Shown: positions 11,130-21,802 of the stretch, piece after piece | Position numbering within the stretch: the first letter of the stretch is position 1 | Layout: each line of letters starts with the position of its first letter | Assembly (NCBI GenBank): GCA_015179125.1 | Contig: WHVA01000232.1 | Location: 104,093-168,092 of the forward strand | Source of the DNA: Gautieria morchelliformis | Taxonomy: Eukaryota > Basidiomycota > Agaricomycetes > Gomphales > Gomphaceae | Length of the DNA: 64,000 nucleotides | Direction: 5' to 3' | Program-made: the position numbers and the translations under genes | The notes under the pieces: generated by a model | Database searches by the model: none | Told to the model about the DNA's origin: nothing | Seen by the model: only the letters and a program-made list of their open reading frames with translations

Positions 11130-12295
11130 CTATGTCTCATGTCCCCTACCTCACATGTAGTCTGTCCTTGCCTGTAGTGTGTCATCACACTTTATCTGTC
11201 CTCACACGTATTGCATCCTCAAATGTAGCATGTCCTCACATGTGGCATGTCCCCACACGTAGTGTGTCCCCAAGTATAGTGTGCGTAGTGTGTCTCCACA
11301 TGTAGCATGTCTCCATATGTAGTGTGTCCCACATGCATAACATGTCCCCAAATGTAGCATGTCCCCAAAGGTAGCATGTCCCTAAATTATAGCATGTGTG
11401 TTCCCCATGCATAGCGTGTCCACATGTGTAGCATGTCCCTACATGTAGTGTGTGTAGCATCTCCCTCAAGTATAGTGTGCAAAGTGTGTCCCCAATGCAT
11501 AACATGTCCCCCAAGTATAGTGTGCATAGCATGTCCTTTGTTTGTAGGGTGTCCCCCAAGTATAGCATGTGTAGAATGTCCCTTGTTTGTAGTGTTTTCC
11601 CCTGTAGTGTGTCCCTTGTTTGTACTGTGTCCCCCAAGCATAGTGTGTCCCCCATATAGTGTGCACATCCCCATGCATAGCATGCTCGTCACCATGTATA
11701 ACATGCATGTCTCCATGCATAACATGGGTGTCCCCAAGCATAGCGTGTGTGTCCCCATGCATAGCATGCTTGTCCCCACGCATAACATGCGTGTCCCCAA
11801 GCATAGTGTGCGTGTCCCCACGCATAACATGCATGTCTCCACGCATAACATGCGTGTCTCCATGCATAGCGTGTGTGTCCCCATGCATAGCCTGTCTGTC
11901 CCCAAGAATAGTGTGTCCCCACATGTAGCATGCATGTCCCCATGCATAGCATACGTGTCCCCATGCATAACATGCGTGTCTCCAAGCATAGCATGCGTGT
12001 CCCCACGCATAACATGTGTGTCCCCACGCATAGCATACATGTCCCCATGCATAACATGCGTGTCTCCAAGCATAGCATGCGTGTCCCCACGCATAGCATG
12101 CTTGTCCCCATGCATAACATGCATGTCTCCACTCATAACATGCTTGTCCCCATGCATAACATGTGTGTCTCCACACATAGCATGCGTGTCCCCATGCATA
12201 ACATGCGTGTCTCCACGCATAACATATGTGTCTCCATGCATAGCATGCCTGTCCCCATGCATAGCATGTCCCAATGGCATGTGTAGCATATACCC
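11130..12295. repeat. 21-bp minisatellite in H3
   Basis: This is the same 21-bp family as at 7535-8690, again roughly fifty units and most regular in its right half. The unit order differs from H2, although the entry and exit sequences align. Open frames of about 300 codons occur on both strands because of the period, not because of a gene. Confidence 0.9.
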
Positions 12296-13260
12296 AAGGG
12301 CCTCAAAGTGAAGCAAGCAGAGGCTGTTACTACTTATTAACTTTTAGCAAGCTCAGGGACATGTATCAATATCTATTTTGTGACATATACAGACATAAAT
12401 AACATAGTCAAGGAAACCATATTTAAGCAGCTGCTGTCATTAATTTTTAGCAAAGTCAGGATTATCTATTTTTTGAAAAAATGTCAAGAAAATGTCCAGT
12501 ACATGTAAGCTGAAGCTGTTATTAATTTTAGCAAAGTTAGGGTTATCTATTTTTTGAAAATGTCAAAAAAATGCACTGTACATTTAAGCTGGAGCTGTTG
12601 TCAATTTTCACAAAGTCAGCATAATTTATTGATATCTATTTGCGAAAAAATGTCAAAAAAGTACAGTACATTGAAGCAGAAGCTGTTATTAATGCCCAGC
12701 CAAAGCCAGAGAAGCCCAGGGACTGAGAGAGAAACCCAGAGCCATAGTAAGCCAGCCACCGGTATAGGTAAGCAGCTTACAGTCAATAAAACAGTAAAAC
12801 AAACCACATTTAAAAGCAGAACCTATTGTCATTAATTTTAGAGGAACTTATTGATGTCTATTTTCGAAAAAAACCTGAAAAATATAGATATTACACTACA
12901 ATTTTTTCACCAGTCTGGGGATGTTATTTAAATCTATTTTCGAAAAAAATTCAGAAAAATATAAAGCACATGTGACAATACAATATAATGAAAAAAAAAA
13001 AGGAACCAATGAAATTACAAACACAAATAAAATAAAATACATGGCAATGCATTAAAAAAGAGATATTACCTACCAATAGAAATCCAGCCAAGCCAATAGA
13101 TAGCCAGCCAAGCCAAGCAAAAGATAGCTAGCCTGCCAAAGCAATAGACAGCCAGCCAGCTAAAGGAGGAGACACCATAGAGAGCAGAGAGCAGAGAGCA
13201 GACAGCAGACAGAGCAGAGCAGACAGCGAACAGAGCAGACAGCAGCGAGAGGAATTGCCG
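12296..13260. repeat. H3 copy of the 80-90-bp repeats and CAGACAG tract
   Basis: The sequence parallels 8690-9780 of H2, including GAAAAATGTCAAAAAA blocks and the AGCCAGCCA-rich run near 13080-13160. The 12-bp array is reduced to a short irregular stretch. No gene is seen. Confidence 0.6.
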
Positions 13261-13339
13261 GTGGGCAGATTCCTGCGGTTCCATCCTTACCGTTCTGCCT
13301 TTATACCGTGCGCGCGCGTCGTGCACGGACCACACGCGA

Positions 13340-13579
13340 ACGGGTCACGTGACTGCTGCGCAGCGTTCTTGAGCGCTGGAGCCCGCAGATCAGCGTGAAC
13401 CGCCAGGGGTTCGCGGCTGCGCCGCTCGCGCTCCAGGTTCACGCCGGTCTGCCAGTCATGTGACCGCTGCGCAGCGTTGGTGCTCGCGGCTGCGCCGCTC
13501 GCCGCTGACATAACTTTTACATAATATTATTTGTCAGCGGTGCGCCCACAACCCACCGAGGCGCTTTCATATAGTGTAA
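13340..13579 (-). other. H3 5' end with GC palindromes and AT-loop hairpin
   Basis: Repeated CTGCGCAGCG and CGGCTGCGCCGCTCGC motifs precede a stem CCGCTGACA (13502-13510) and TGTCAGCGG whose loop contains ATAATATTATT. The CTAG of H4 follows at 13580. The layout matches the H2 5' end. Confidence 0.5.
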
Positions 13580-16172
13580 CTAGGTGGGTACCCGCGCTTC
13601 GCGCGGGGGTGTAGGTCAAATGCATCGGTAAGGTCAAGTGCATTGGGGAAAATAAAAGTAACCAATTTGCATCAAGTAAAATCAAGTAACACACATAAAC
13701 CATATGAAGAGAAGTGGATATAAAAAAATCAAGGAGCTCTAAGTAATACATCTTTATATACAATGTTGGTTGTGTCCAAACCCTCCTCAAGCAAGACCTT
13801 CACTCTGTTCCAGTTGGTCCCTCTTGATACACCAACATACAACTGACCATGTCCAAACACTGGATATCTCAGGTCCAGCCCAACCGTACCCAAAGACTGT
13901 CCCTGAGACTTGTTGATAGTCATTGCAAATGCCAAACGCACTGGAAACTGCCTCCTTTTCAGCACAAATGGCAACTCTCCCTCTGATGGCTTAATGATGA
14001 TCCTGGGGATGAAAGCAATATTTCCTGCACATGGACCTGAGATGATCCTGACCTCCAACACTCTAATGCTTATCCTCACCAACCGCAACCTTGTCCCATT
14101 GCATAGTCCTTGCTTCTGATCCAAATTGCGCAACAGCATCAGAGGCACTCCAGGCTTGACTTCCAAGCGAGCAGGAGGAAGACAGCCCATCTCTATGGAA
14201 TTCAGATACTCCACAGGATAACGATCTGCATCGTCAGACTCTTCAATGGAATTTGCACAGTGCAAGACCTGAGCATCACCTGGAAACTCCCTAAACACCA
14301 TGGAATTGATCTCATTGACCTCAGTGTTTCTGGCACAGAGGATGGCACGCTCCAAAAAGTAATTGTCCTGGGCAGGGACATGATTGCCAATGCCAGGGTA
14401 TATTTCCTGGATCAGATCTTCAATTCCAGGGCCACAAACCATGTGAGGAGGCAGTGAGAACGTATGATCTAGTGGGAGATCCTTTCCCTGGCCCACATTC
14501 TGCAGCCATTCTGCAAACCTGGCTCTGTCAGGGTCATTTCTCACCCGCATGTTCTCTGTCAGATGGAGGACATTGATCTTTGGCCACAGATATGACTTCT
14601 GAAGGGTAGCTCCCACGATATCCTCCTTGGAGCCTTTAGGGACAATTGGCAGAGTCTGCTGAAAGTCACCTCCAAAGGCGACTGTGATGCCACCAAAGGG
14701 TCTGTCAGGCTGGTCAAGGAAATCCCTCAGTGTCCTGTCAATGGCCTCTATGGCATGGCGATGCTGCATTGCAGCCTCATCCCAGATGAGGAGACTGGCC
14801 TGTCTCAGCATGTCAGCCTTGTCAGAGTTCTTTGTGATGAAGGAGAGAGAGCGCTCATGGACAGGAATGGGAATTCCAAGCATGCTATGAGAGGTTGTAC
14901 CCTTAGTCAGGATAAGGGCAGCCATTGCAGATGAGGCTACTGCAATCACAATGAGGCTCTCTGCTCTACAGGAGTGGATTAGAGTGTTCCATGTGAATGA
15001 TTTCCCAGCGCCACCTGAGCCAGTGACAAAAAACATTTGTCCATCAGGTTTCCCATGAGCATCTCTGGTCAGTGCCGACCGTAATATCTGATCATGCGCA
15101 GACCTTTGCCCCTCATTCAGCCTGGGAACCTCCTCATCAGCTATGTCCCTCTCTGCAACAGGGTCATAGTCCCTCTGCTCAGCTATGAACCTGTTTCCAA
15201 TGAGGGCCTCCCACCCGCCTGCCACCCGAGGCATATCATCAAAGCTGCTCAAGGACATTCCACCCTGCTGGAGGATTTTTTCCAAGAGAAAGAGGCCAAA
15301 ATCATAAACCTGATCGTCCTGTGGATTCTGCATACCATGTCTGATTTGGAGCTGATGTCTGAGATCATCACATATGTGCTCCCTGAAGCCATCCCATAAT
15401 CTGCCGGGGCCCGATGGATTGCAATGGCCAAGGATGGTGGCAAAGAGATGTCTGAGCTGAGCACCTGTTTTCATGCCACTGGCTTCCTGGAGACACAACC
15501 TCAACTCCTGATCATCATCCAGAAGTCCCCTTGCACGACAGGCCTCCTTGTAAGTAGCATATTGTATGCCATCCACCGACCTAAGCTCCTCAAAGGATCT
15601 AGCCCCCTTGACCACTGTGAGGAGAGTGCGCACAAAAAATCTCTCTCCTGATTTAGGGTTTGCAAAGTGAAGGCGACCGATGCTATAACCTCCTTGGCGT
15701 GGTGTCCATACCTTGTCCTGTGAGTGCCAGGTAAAATGCTCAGGAAACTCCACATAGAGCAGATCACGTGCTTCAGGGTAGATATCATTGGCCTCAAAGT
15801 AAGCCATGAGCGGTGTCTTTTTCGCCTCAGCCCTAATGAGGATGTTGTCCACATCCTGGTTGGGATCAAAGATGATCGTGTGGTGGTCCTTTTCATGGAC
15901 TGGCAGTGCCATGACTGCAGGCACCTGGGTGTGGATTTCCCGCTCCAGCAACCTCCAACAGGCCTCATGAGCACTGACATAGCGAGCGTCCAGGTACTGC
16001 TTAATTTCATCCTGGGTGCGACCAAACTCCATGGTGGTCCGATCATGGCCCTTGTAGAGATACTTGTGGATATACTTGATACACCTCACATTGATGGTGA
16101 GCTCAGGGTTGATGTGACACCAGAATTTGAGCAAGAGCAGAGCAGAGTATGGCACAACCCATCTGTTGTCCA
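13580..16172 (-). mobile_element. Helitron H4, 5'-truncated autonomous-type copy
   Basis: The 3' terminus on the minus strand is a perfect CCCGCGC-GAA-GCGCGGG hairpin followed by TACCCAC and CTAG (13583-13580), then T. The element encodes the second half of Rep and the whole helicase in one frame. It stops abruptly at 16172 where gypsy A1 begins, so the N-terminal Rep half and the 5' end are missing. No continuation of the Helitron is seen beyond A1, so the loss is not a simple insertion. Confidence 0.85.
13729..16172 (-). CDS. Rep-helicase, C-terminal 814 codons, open frame
   Basis: The open frame holds the end of the Rep domain, with the two-tyrosine motif KYIHKYLYKG near residue 45, then a linker (YPEARDLLYVEFPEH, GGYSIGRL) and a full Pif1-like helicase. 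Helicase motifs are Walker A GSGGAGKSF, Walker B LLIWDEAAM, GGDFQQTLPIVP, LTENMRV, TINKSQGQS and GVSRGTNWNRV. The HUH part of Rep is absent because the element is truncated. The apparent first Met uses one base of the adjoining LTR and is not a real start. No stop or frameshift interrupts the remaining 2.4 kb, unlike H1, so this copy is younger or was recently under selection. It cannot act alone. Confidence 0.9.
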
Positions 16173-16735
16173 TGTAAGGACCCGGCCTTTGGCTGGCTAC
16201 TTACCGGTAGAACCTTCTTCCGAGCCCCAAGCCTTGTGATATCCGTGCCCGAGTACATATGATACTTATCCGCGCCCGAGCCCGAGCCCGAGCTTGAACT
16301 CATATCCGACCTTGATCCCATGCCCGTATTCCCCTTAGTTACTGATTCCGCTCCATCACGCATCATTCGTATATTACCTCGCCCTGACCTCGGTCTCCTG
16401 ACCTCGCCCTGACCTCCACTAATCTGTTCGCCCCTGACTTGCACCTCGTCCGTATATAACCCCCTTGTATGCATTCCTACTCCTCAGTCTGAAAATCAAC
16501 TATCGTGTCCCTTCGATCCCTAGCTAGTTTCTACGCCTCGCCTCTTAAGCTAGAACCTCGCCTCTTATTCGTTTACCTCCGAAGTTGGGACTCGTGCGTA
16601 GGGTCGGCGCAGCACATAAGCTGAAGCCAAGTCCCTCTCCGACTTCCCCATCCAAACCTCGCCCTGTAACCTCGGACCTTGACTCGGGTTCCGTCCCCGA
16701 CCTCGGTCAACCTTACGACGGATCGTATCGTAACA
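16173..16735 (+). repeat. 5' LTR of gypsy A1
   Basis: This 563-bp LTR starts TGTAAGGACC and ends TCGTAACA. It contains a TATA box at 16453-16459, the self-priming tract at 16485-16496 and a GCGCAGCACATAAGCTGAAG module near 16610. The 3' LTR differs by a small number of substitutions and by the copy number of a CCCGAG hexamer. Confidence 0.9.
16453..16496 (+). promoter_or_regulatory. A1 LTR promoter: TATA box and predicted RNA start
   Basis: TATATAA at 16453-16459 precedes CAGTCTGAAAAT at 16485-16496 by about 32 nt, the usual TATA-to-start spacing. That tract is complementary to the putative primer-binding site after the LTR, so the RNA probably starts at or just before it. The start itself is inferred. 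Confidence 0.6.
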
Positions 16736-16737
16736 GT

Positions 16738-16749
16738 ATTTTCAGACTG
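16738..16749 (+). other. A1 self-priming primer-binding site
   Basis: ATTTTCAGACTG begins two bases after the 5' LTR and is the exact reverse complement of 16485-16496, the predicted 5' end of the RNA. In Tf1 of fission yeast the RNA 5' end folds back on such a site, is cleaved and primes reverse transcription. The same pairing is present in A2 and, with different bases, in gypsy B. Confidence 0.72.
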
Positions 16750-16778
16750 CTTACACCCTACGTATCCCTTTTTTCACG

Positions 16779-17997
16779 ATGTCCATGATAACTCGTTCTC
16801 GCACCCTTCGGGGTATCTCAGAACAGCGACGTTTCTCGGAAGCCCCCGATGACTCACCCCCGTCCCCGGGGATACCCCTCGCAGACCCCGCCGAGCCTAG
16901 TAACAAAGGCAAAGGTAGGGCTAACCTCGGTGACCCTTCAGGTGATCCAGGTGATGGCTCTAGAAGTTCTGACAACGATCGGGACCTCCCCAACCTTCCG
17001 CCCGAGGACCTCGGTGACCTCGAGGACAACGAGCTTATGCGTCGAGTGTTCATCAAACTCGCGAAACCTCGCGAATCCGAAGCACGAGCCAAGGTCAAGG
17101 AACCGGATAGTTATGACGGTACTGACCAAGCCAAGCTTCGCACTTTCTTCCTTCAATGTGTACTCAACTTCAGAGATCGCCCCACCGCGTTCAAGACTGG
17201 GGCCTCAAAGGTGCAGTATGCTATTTCTTACCTGTCCGGCTCGGCTCTGCAATATTTCGAGCCGGCGATCCTCGGCGAAGTCCAACCCGAGCCAGATTGG
17301 CTCGAGGACTGGGACAGCTTCAAGGCCGAGCTCGAGCTTAACTTCGGCCCATACGACAACGCGGCCCAAGCCGAGATTGACCTCGAGAAGATCGTTATGA
17401 AAGAGCACCACAAGGCCGCGCGATTCTTTATCGATTTCGCCCGAGCTTCGACTCGGACTCAGTGGAACGACGCGGCCCTCCGACACTTTGCCTATAAGGG
17501 CTTGGCCAAACGAATCAAGGACGACTTACTTCACTTCCCTCGATTCCGCAGCCTCGCCGAGCTTAGGAACTTCGCGCTGGAATGCGATAGCCGTTACTGG
17601 GAGCGAAAGGAATACGACGCCATGATCAATGGTCGTAGCTCCCAGCCTGCACGCACCCCTAATCAGTCCAGTAGCAATGCCACTAACAACCACCAGCCTT
17701 CCAGTGGTTCCAATAACAATAAGAACCGCAACAAGACTAACAACAGTGGCAAGGGTTCCAACAACAACAACTCTTCGAACAACAAGAGCCAGCAAACTCG
17801 GGAAGGATGGCAAACTGCTTCCCGAGGAGCGCCAACGTCGGGTCGACCAAGGCCTTTGTCTGCTTTGCGGCACCAAAGGTCACGTCGTCAAGGACTGCCC
17901 GAAGAACAAGTCTACCAATAGTAGCGGTTCTAAAGGTCGGGCAACGAAGACCCCTAACGAGGGGACTTCGGCCTCCATTACGGAGGTGAAAAAATAG
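16779..17997 (+). pseudogene. A1 gag, frameshifted
   Basis: This encodes the capsid/nucleocapsid polyprotein. The first frame starts MSMITRSRTLRG and contains the gag core (RTFFLQCVLNFRD, SALQYFEPAI) and an Asn/Ser-rich linker. The zinc knuckle CLLCGTKGHVVKDC (CX2CX4HX4C) is in another frame. Compared with A2, 14 bases are missing near 17793, which explains the shift. The restored frame ends at TAG 17995-17997, directly after an A6 run that may be a -1 frameshift site into pol. ATG 16779 is chosen because A2 has the same start and N-terminus. Confidence 0.88.
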
Positions 17998-20900
17998 GTA
18001 GCAACCTCGAACCACACGATCCGAGGATTGCGGTAACCTCACCCGTGTGCTCAGACTCAGCGCCGCTTCTCATTCATTGTCCAAAGATTCCCTTAATGTA
18101 GATCTAACCTCGCCTTCGCTTCCCAACGTCGCTTTTGTTGCATTAGTTGACTGCGGGTCCTCAGACTGTTTTATTGAATCCAGATTTGTCCAGAAGTACT
18201 CCATGCCTGCTTATCCTGTCTCTCCTATACCCTTGAAACTATTTGACGGTAGTACTAACACTACCATTACCCAAGCTCTAGACCTTTGCATTTGCTTTCC
18301 GACTGGCGAACAACAATGGGTTACCTTCTACGTAACCTCGCTCGACTCGAGTTGCTCGATGGTACTTGGCCACAACTGGCTCACCCGCTACAATCCGTCG
18401 ATTGACTGGGTATTGGGCAGTATTATTTCAAGACCATCGACCTAACAACGACTCCAGCGACCCCGGCGACGTCAGCCCGCTAGCTTCGGCTACGACTTCG
18501 ACCTCGCCTACGGCATCTTCGCCACCGCCTCCGACCTCGCTTCCGAATTGCAAGCACCCCTCGTTTCCCTAATCAATGCACCCGCTTTCATGCGCGCATC
18601 TAGATTGGAAGGGTCCGAAGTGTTTCAGCTCAATTTGGCTTCGCCTGAGCTCCTCGCCAGAGGGGCAACATCGGGAGGAAGCTCTTCCGAGCTTCCTGAG
18701 AACGTTAAGAAACATGTTCCCGAAGTATATCACGAATTTGCAGATGTGTTCAGCAAAGCACGCGCTGACACTCTAGCTCCCCACCGACCTCACGATATCA
18801 AAATCAACCTCGAAGAAGGGACCTCGCCACCTATCGGTCCCATCTACTCTCTCTCAGCTTCCGAACTCAAAGCACTTCGCGAGTTCATCGACGAGCATTT
18901 AAACATCGGTTTCATCCGACCTTCACGCTCGCCTCATGGTGCACCGGTATTGTTCGTTCGCAAAAAAGATGGCTCACTTCGGTTGTGTGTCGACTTCCGA
19001 GGTTTGAACAAAATCTCAAAAAAGATCGGTATCCATTGCCATTGATTGCTGACTTACTTGATGCTCCAAAGAATGCTCGCATCTATACGAAAATTGACCT
19101 TCGTCACGCTTACCACCTCGTACGGGTGGCCGAGGGTGACGAATGGAAGACCGCCTTCAGGACTCGCTATGGGTCTTTCGAATGGTTGGTCATGCCATTT
19201 GGTCTCACTAATGGCCCTGCTGCCTTCCAGAGATTCATGAACGAGGTGTTCGCCGACCTTTTGGACGTTTGTGTGGTGGTATACTTGGATGACATTCTAA
19301 TCTACTCCAGTGACCCCTCCAAACATGTTGAACATGTCAAGGAAGTCTTGCGACGACTACGACTCAACAACCTCTTCGCCAAAGAAGACAAATGCGAGTT
19401 CCATCGCGACTCGGTTGAATTCCTCGGCTACATACTCTCTCCCGAGGGCCTCACTATGGCAGATGACAAAGTAAAGGTCATTCAAGACTGGCCTGAACCT
19501 CGCAAAGTTCGCGACATCCAATCCTTCCTCGGCTTCGCCAACTTCTACCGACGTTTCATTCACAACTACTCCGACATCACCATTCCTCTCACCCGACTTA
19601 CCCGCAAGGGTACCCCTTGGAATTTTTCCGAGGATTGTCGACGGCTTTCAACCTGTTGAAGAGGGCGTTCACTACCGCCCCTATCCTTACTCACTGGATT
19701 CCTGACCTTCCACTGATCGTAGAGACTGATGCATCAGATTATGCCTTAGCGGCAATCTTATCACTACGAACCTCGGAAGGCGAACTTCATCCCGTCGCTT
19801 TCCACTCCCGCACATTCACCTCTACCGAGCTCAACTACGATGTTCACGACAAGGAGCTCCTCGCCATTTTTGAAGCTTTCAACGCTGGCGACACTACCTA
19901 GAGGGCTCAGGCAACCAGTTGACGTTATCACCGATCACAAGAACCTCGAATACTTTTCAACTACGAAGCTCTTGACCCGTCGACAAGCTCGGTGGTCGGA
20001 ATACCTTTCCCAGTTCAACCTCGCCATACGCTTCCGACCTGGTCGCCTCGGAACGAAGCCTGACTCTCTCACTAGACGATGGGACGTCTACCTTAAAGAG
20101 GGGAATAGCGACTATGCCACCATAAACCCGCAGAACCTACGGCCAGTGTTTACTCAGCACCAGCTGGCATCGTCCCTTAGAGCTACTAACCTCGCTCCCA
20201 TCGTACTCCGAGCCGCTTCACTGCTTGATACCGAGCAGATCCGAGCTGACATACTAGCGAACCTCCCTCGGACCCCATAGCCAAGTCGCACCTCGGCTTG
20301 GTTAATGACCCGAGGTGGACCACAGACCCCGAGGGTTTCCTCAAACTTGACAACCGAACCTATGTTCCAGCGGCCCAAGACCTTCGACTTCGCATCCTGC
20401 AATACAAGCACGATCACATTCTCTCGGGACACTTCGGGGTCAACAAGACCTTGGAGCTGATCCGACGAGACTATACTTGGCCAGGGATTAGATCCTTTGT
20501 CAAGGAGTATTGCAAGACGTGTACCACTTGTATGCGAAGCAAGCCGCAACGTCACAAACCCTATGGTCTCCTCAAGCAACTTCCTGTTCCCGAGAAACCT
20601 TGGAATTCCATCTCTATGGATTTCATTGAGCAACTCCCCCTTCATCCGAGTTCACCTCCATCCTAGTGATTGTTGACCGCTTCACTAAGCAGGTTATCTT
20701 CATTCCAACCACAGACAAGATAACCTCGCAAGAGCTCGCTCACCTCTTCGTTCTTCATGTCTTTTCAAAGCATGGAGTCCCCTCGCACGTCACCTCGGAC
20801 AGGGGTTCCGAGTTTGTTTCGCACTTCTGGCGTTCCTAGGGAAAGCTTTGGACATGCGGTTGCATTTCACCTCGGGATATCATCCCGAGGGTGACGGTCA

Positions 20901-21684
20901 GACCGAGCGTGCTAACCAAACTTTGGAACAGTACCTCAGGATCTATTGCAACTATCAGCAGTCCAATTGGGCTTCGCTCCTTCCCCTAGCCGAGTTCGCC
21001 TACAACAACGCGCCTAGCGCAACCACCGGCGTCTCCCCATTCTTTGCCAATAAAGGCTACCATCCGAACCTCGCAGTTCACCCCGAGCGCGACCTCGCCT
21101 CGGCACGAGCCCGAGACTTCGTGGTTGACCTGGACGAGCTTCACCAAGAACTTCGCCGCGCCATCCTCGAGGCTCAGAAAACTTACCAAGCCTCGGCCGA
21201 TGTTCGTCGCAAGCCCGCTCCTGATTTCCAAGTAGGATCCCTCGCCTTTGTAAAGGCACAGTACTTTCGAACAACTCGGCCTACCAAGAAGCTCGCCGAG
21301 AAGTTCTTGGGTCCTTTTGAAATCATTTCCCGAGCGGGTACTCACTCCTTCACCCTTCGACTTCCAGAACACATGCATTCAGTCCATCCGGTCTTCCACG
21401 TATCTATGCTCGAACCAGCCTCGCCCAACACCATACCAAACCGAGTTCAGCCGCCTCCGCCCCCAGTCGTTATCGACGGCGAACCCGAGTTCGAGGTTTC
21501 CGAAATCCTCGACTCGAAGATCGATAATAGACGCAAGAGCTGCAAATTACTCTACCTTGTTAGGTGGACTGGTTACGAAGGTACCGACGAAGAAACCTCG
21601 TGGATCCTCGCTTCCGAGCTTGATCATGCCTCGGAGCTGGTCACGGATTTCCATGACTCTTACCCGGGCAAGCCCGGCCCTTGA
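17989..21684 (+). pseudogene. A1 pol: protease, RT, RNase H, integrase, chromodomain
   Basis: Domains in order: protease with VDCGSSDCF (about 18145); RT with [10 protein letters not shown] and the YLDD motif [11 protein letters not shown] (about 19285); RNase H with [13 protein letters not shown] (about 19720) and the [10 protein letters not shown] block; integrase zinc-binding HDHILSGHF with CKTCTTC (about 20410-20530); the integrase core ending GDGQTERANQTLEQYLR; and a chromodomain LYLVRWTGYEGTDEETSW near 21555. One-base losses relative to A2 occur near 18022, 18426, 19022, 19643, 19875, 20266, 20637 and 20835, several in runs of A, C or G. The element is not functional as read, though sequence error could contribute. 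Confidence 0.92.
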
Positions 21685-21802
21685 CTGCTCTATGATCGTT
21701 TTCCCTGTTAATCCCCATGACCCCGGTAGTTAGATAACAAAAACCCTTCAAAACAAAAATCGATAAAATCCAAGAAAATCTATTATTCCATTTACTAGTT
21801 AT

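Larger units (their letters stand above)
9986..13579 (-). mobile_element. Non-autonomous Helitron H3
   Basis: The 3' end on the minus strand is a hairpin with one mismatch (CCCGCGCGAAGTGCGGG) followed by CTAG (9989-9986) and T. The order of parts matches H2: 3' end, LTR C, minisatellite, 80-90-bp repeats, CAGACAG-rich tract and GC/AT 5' end. It differs by a local tandem duplication around its LTR and by a short 12-bp array. It has no coding capacity and probably moved using proteins of an H1/H4-type element. Confidence 0.72.

Noticed and set aside
11387-12316. ORFs of about 300 codons on both strands in H3
   Set aside because: Same cause: the 21-bp period keeps frames open.
13300-13500. CpG island or host promoter at the GC-rich block
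   Set aside because: The GC-rich palindromes recur at every Helitron 5' end here, so they belong to the element.
20986-21378. Minus-strand ORF overlapping A1 integrase (and plus-strand 26136-26528 over A2)
   Set aside because: It is the reverse frame of the integrase core; similarity between A1 and A2 simply follows from pol conservation.
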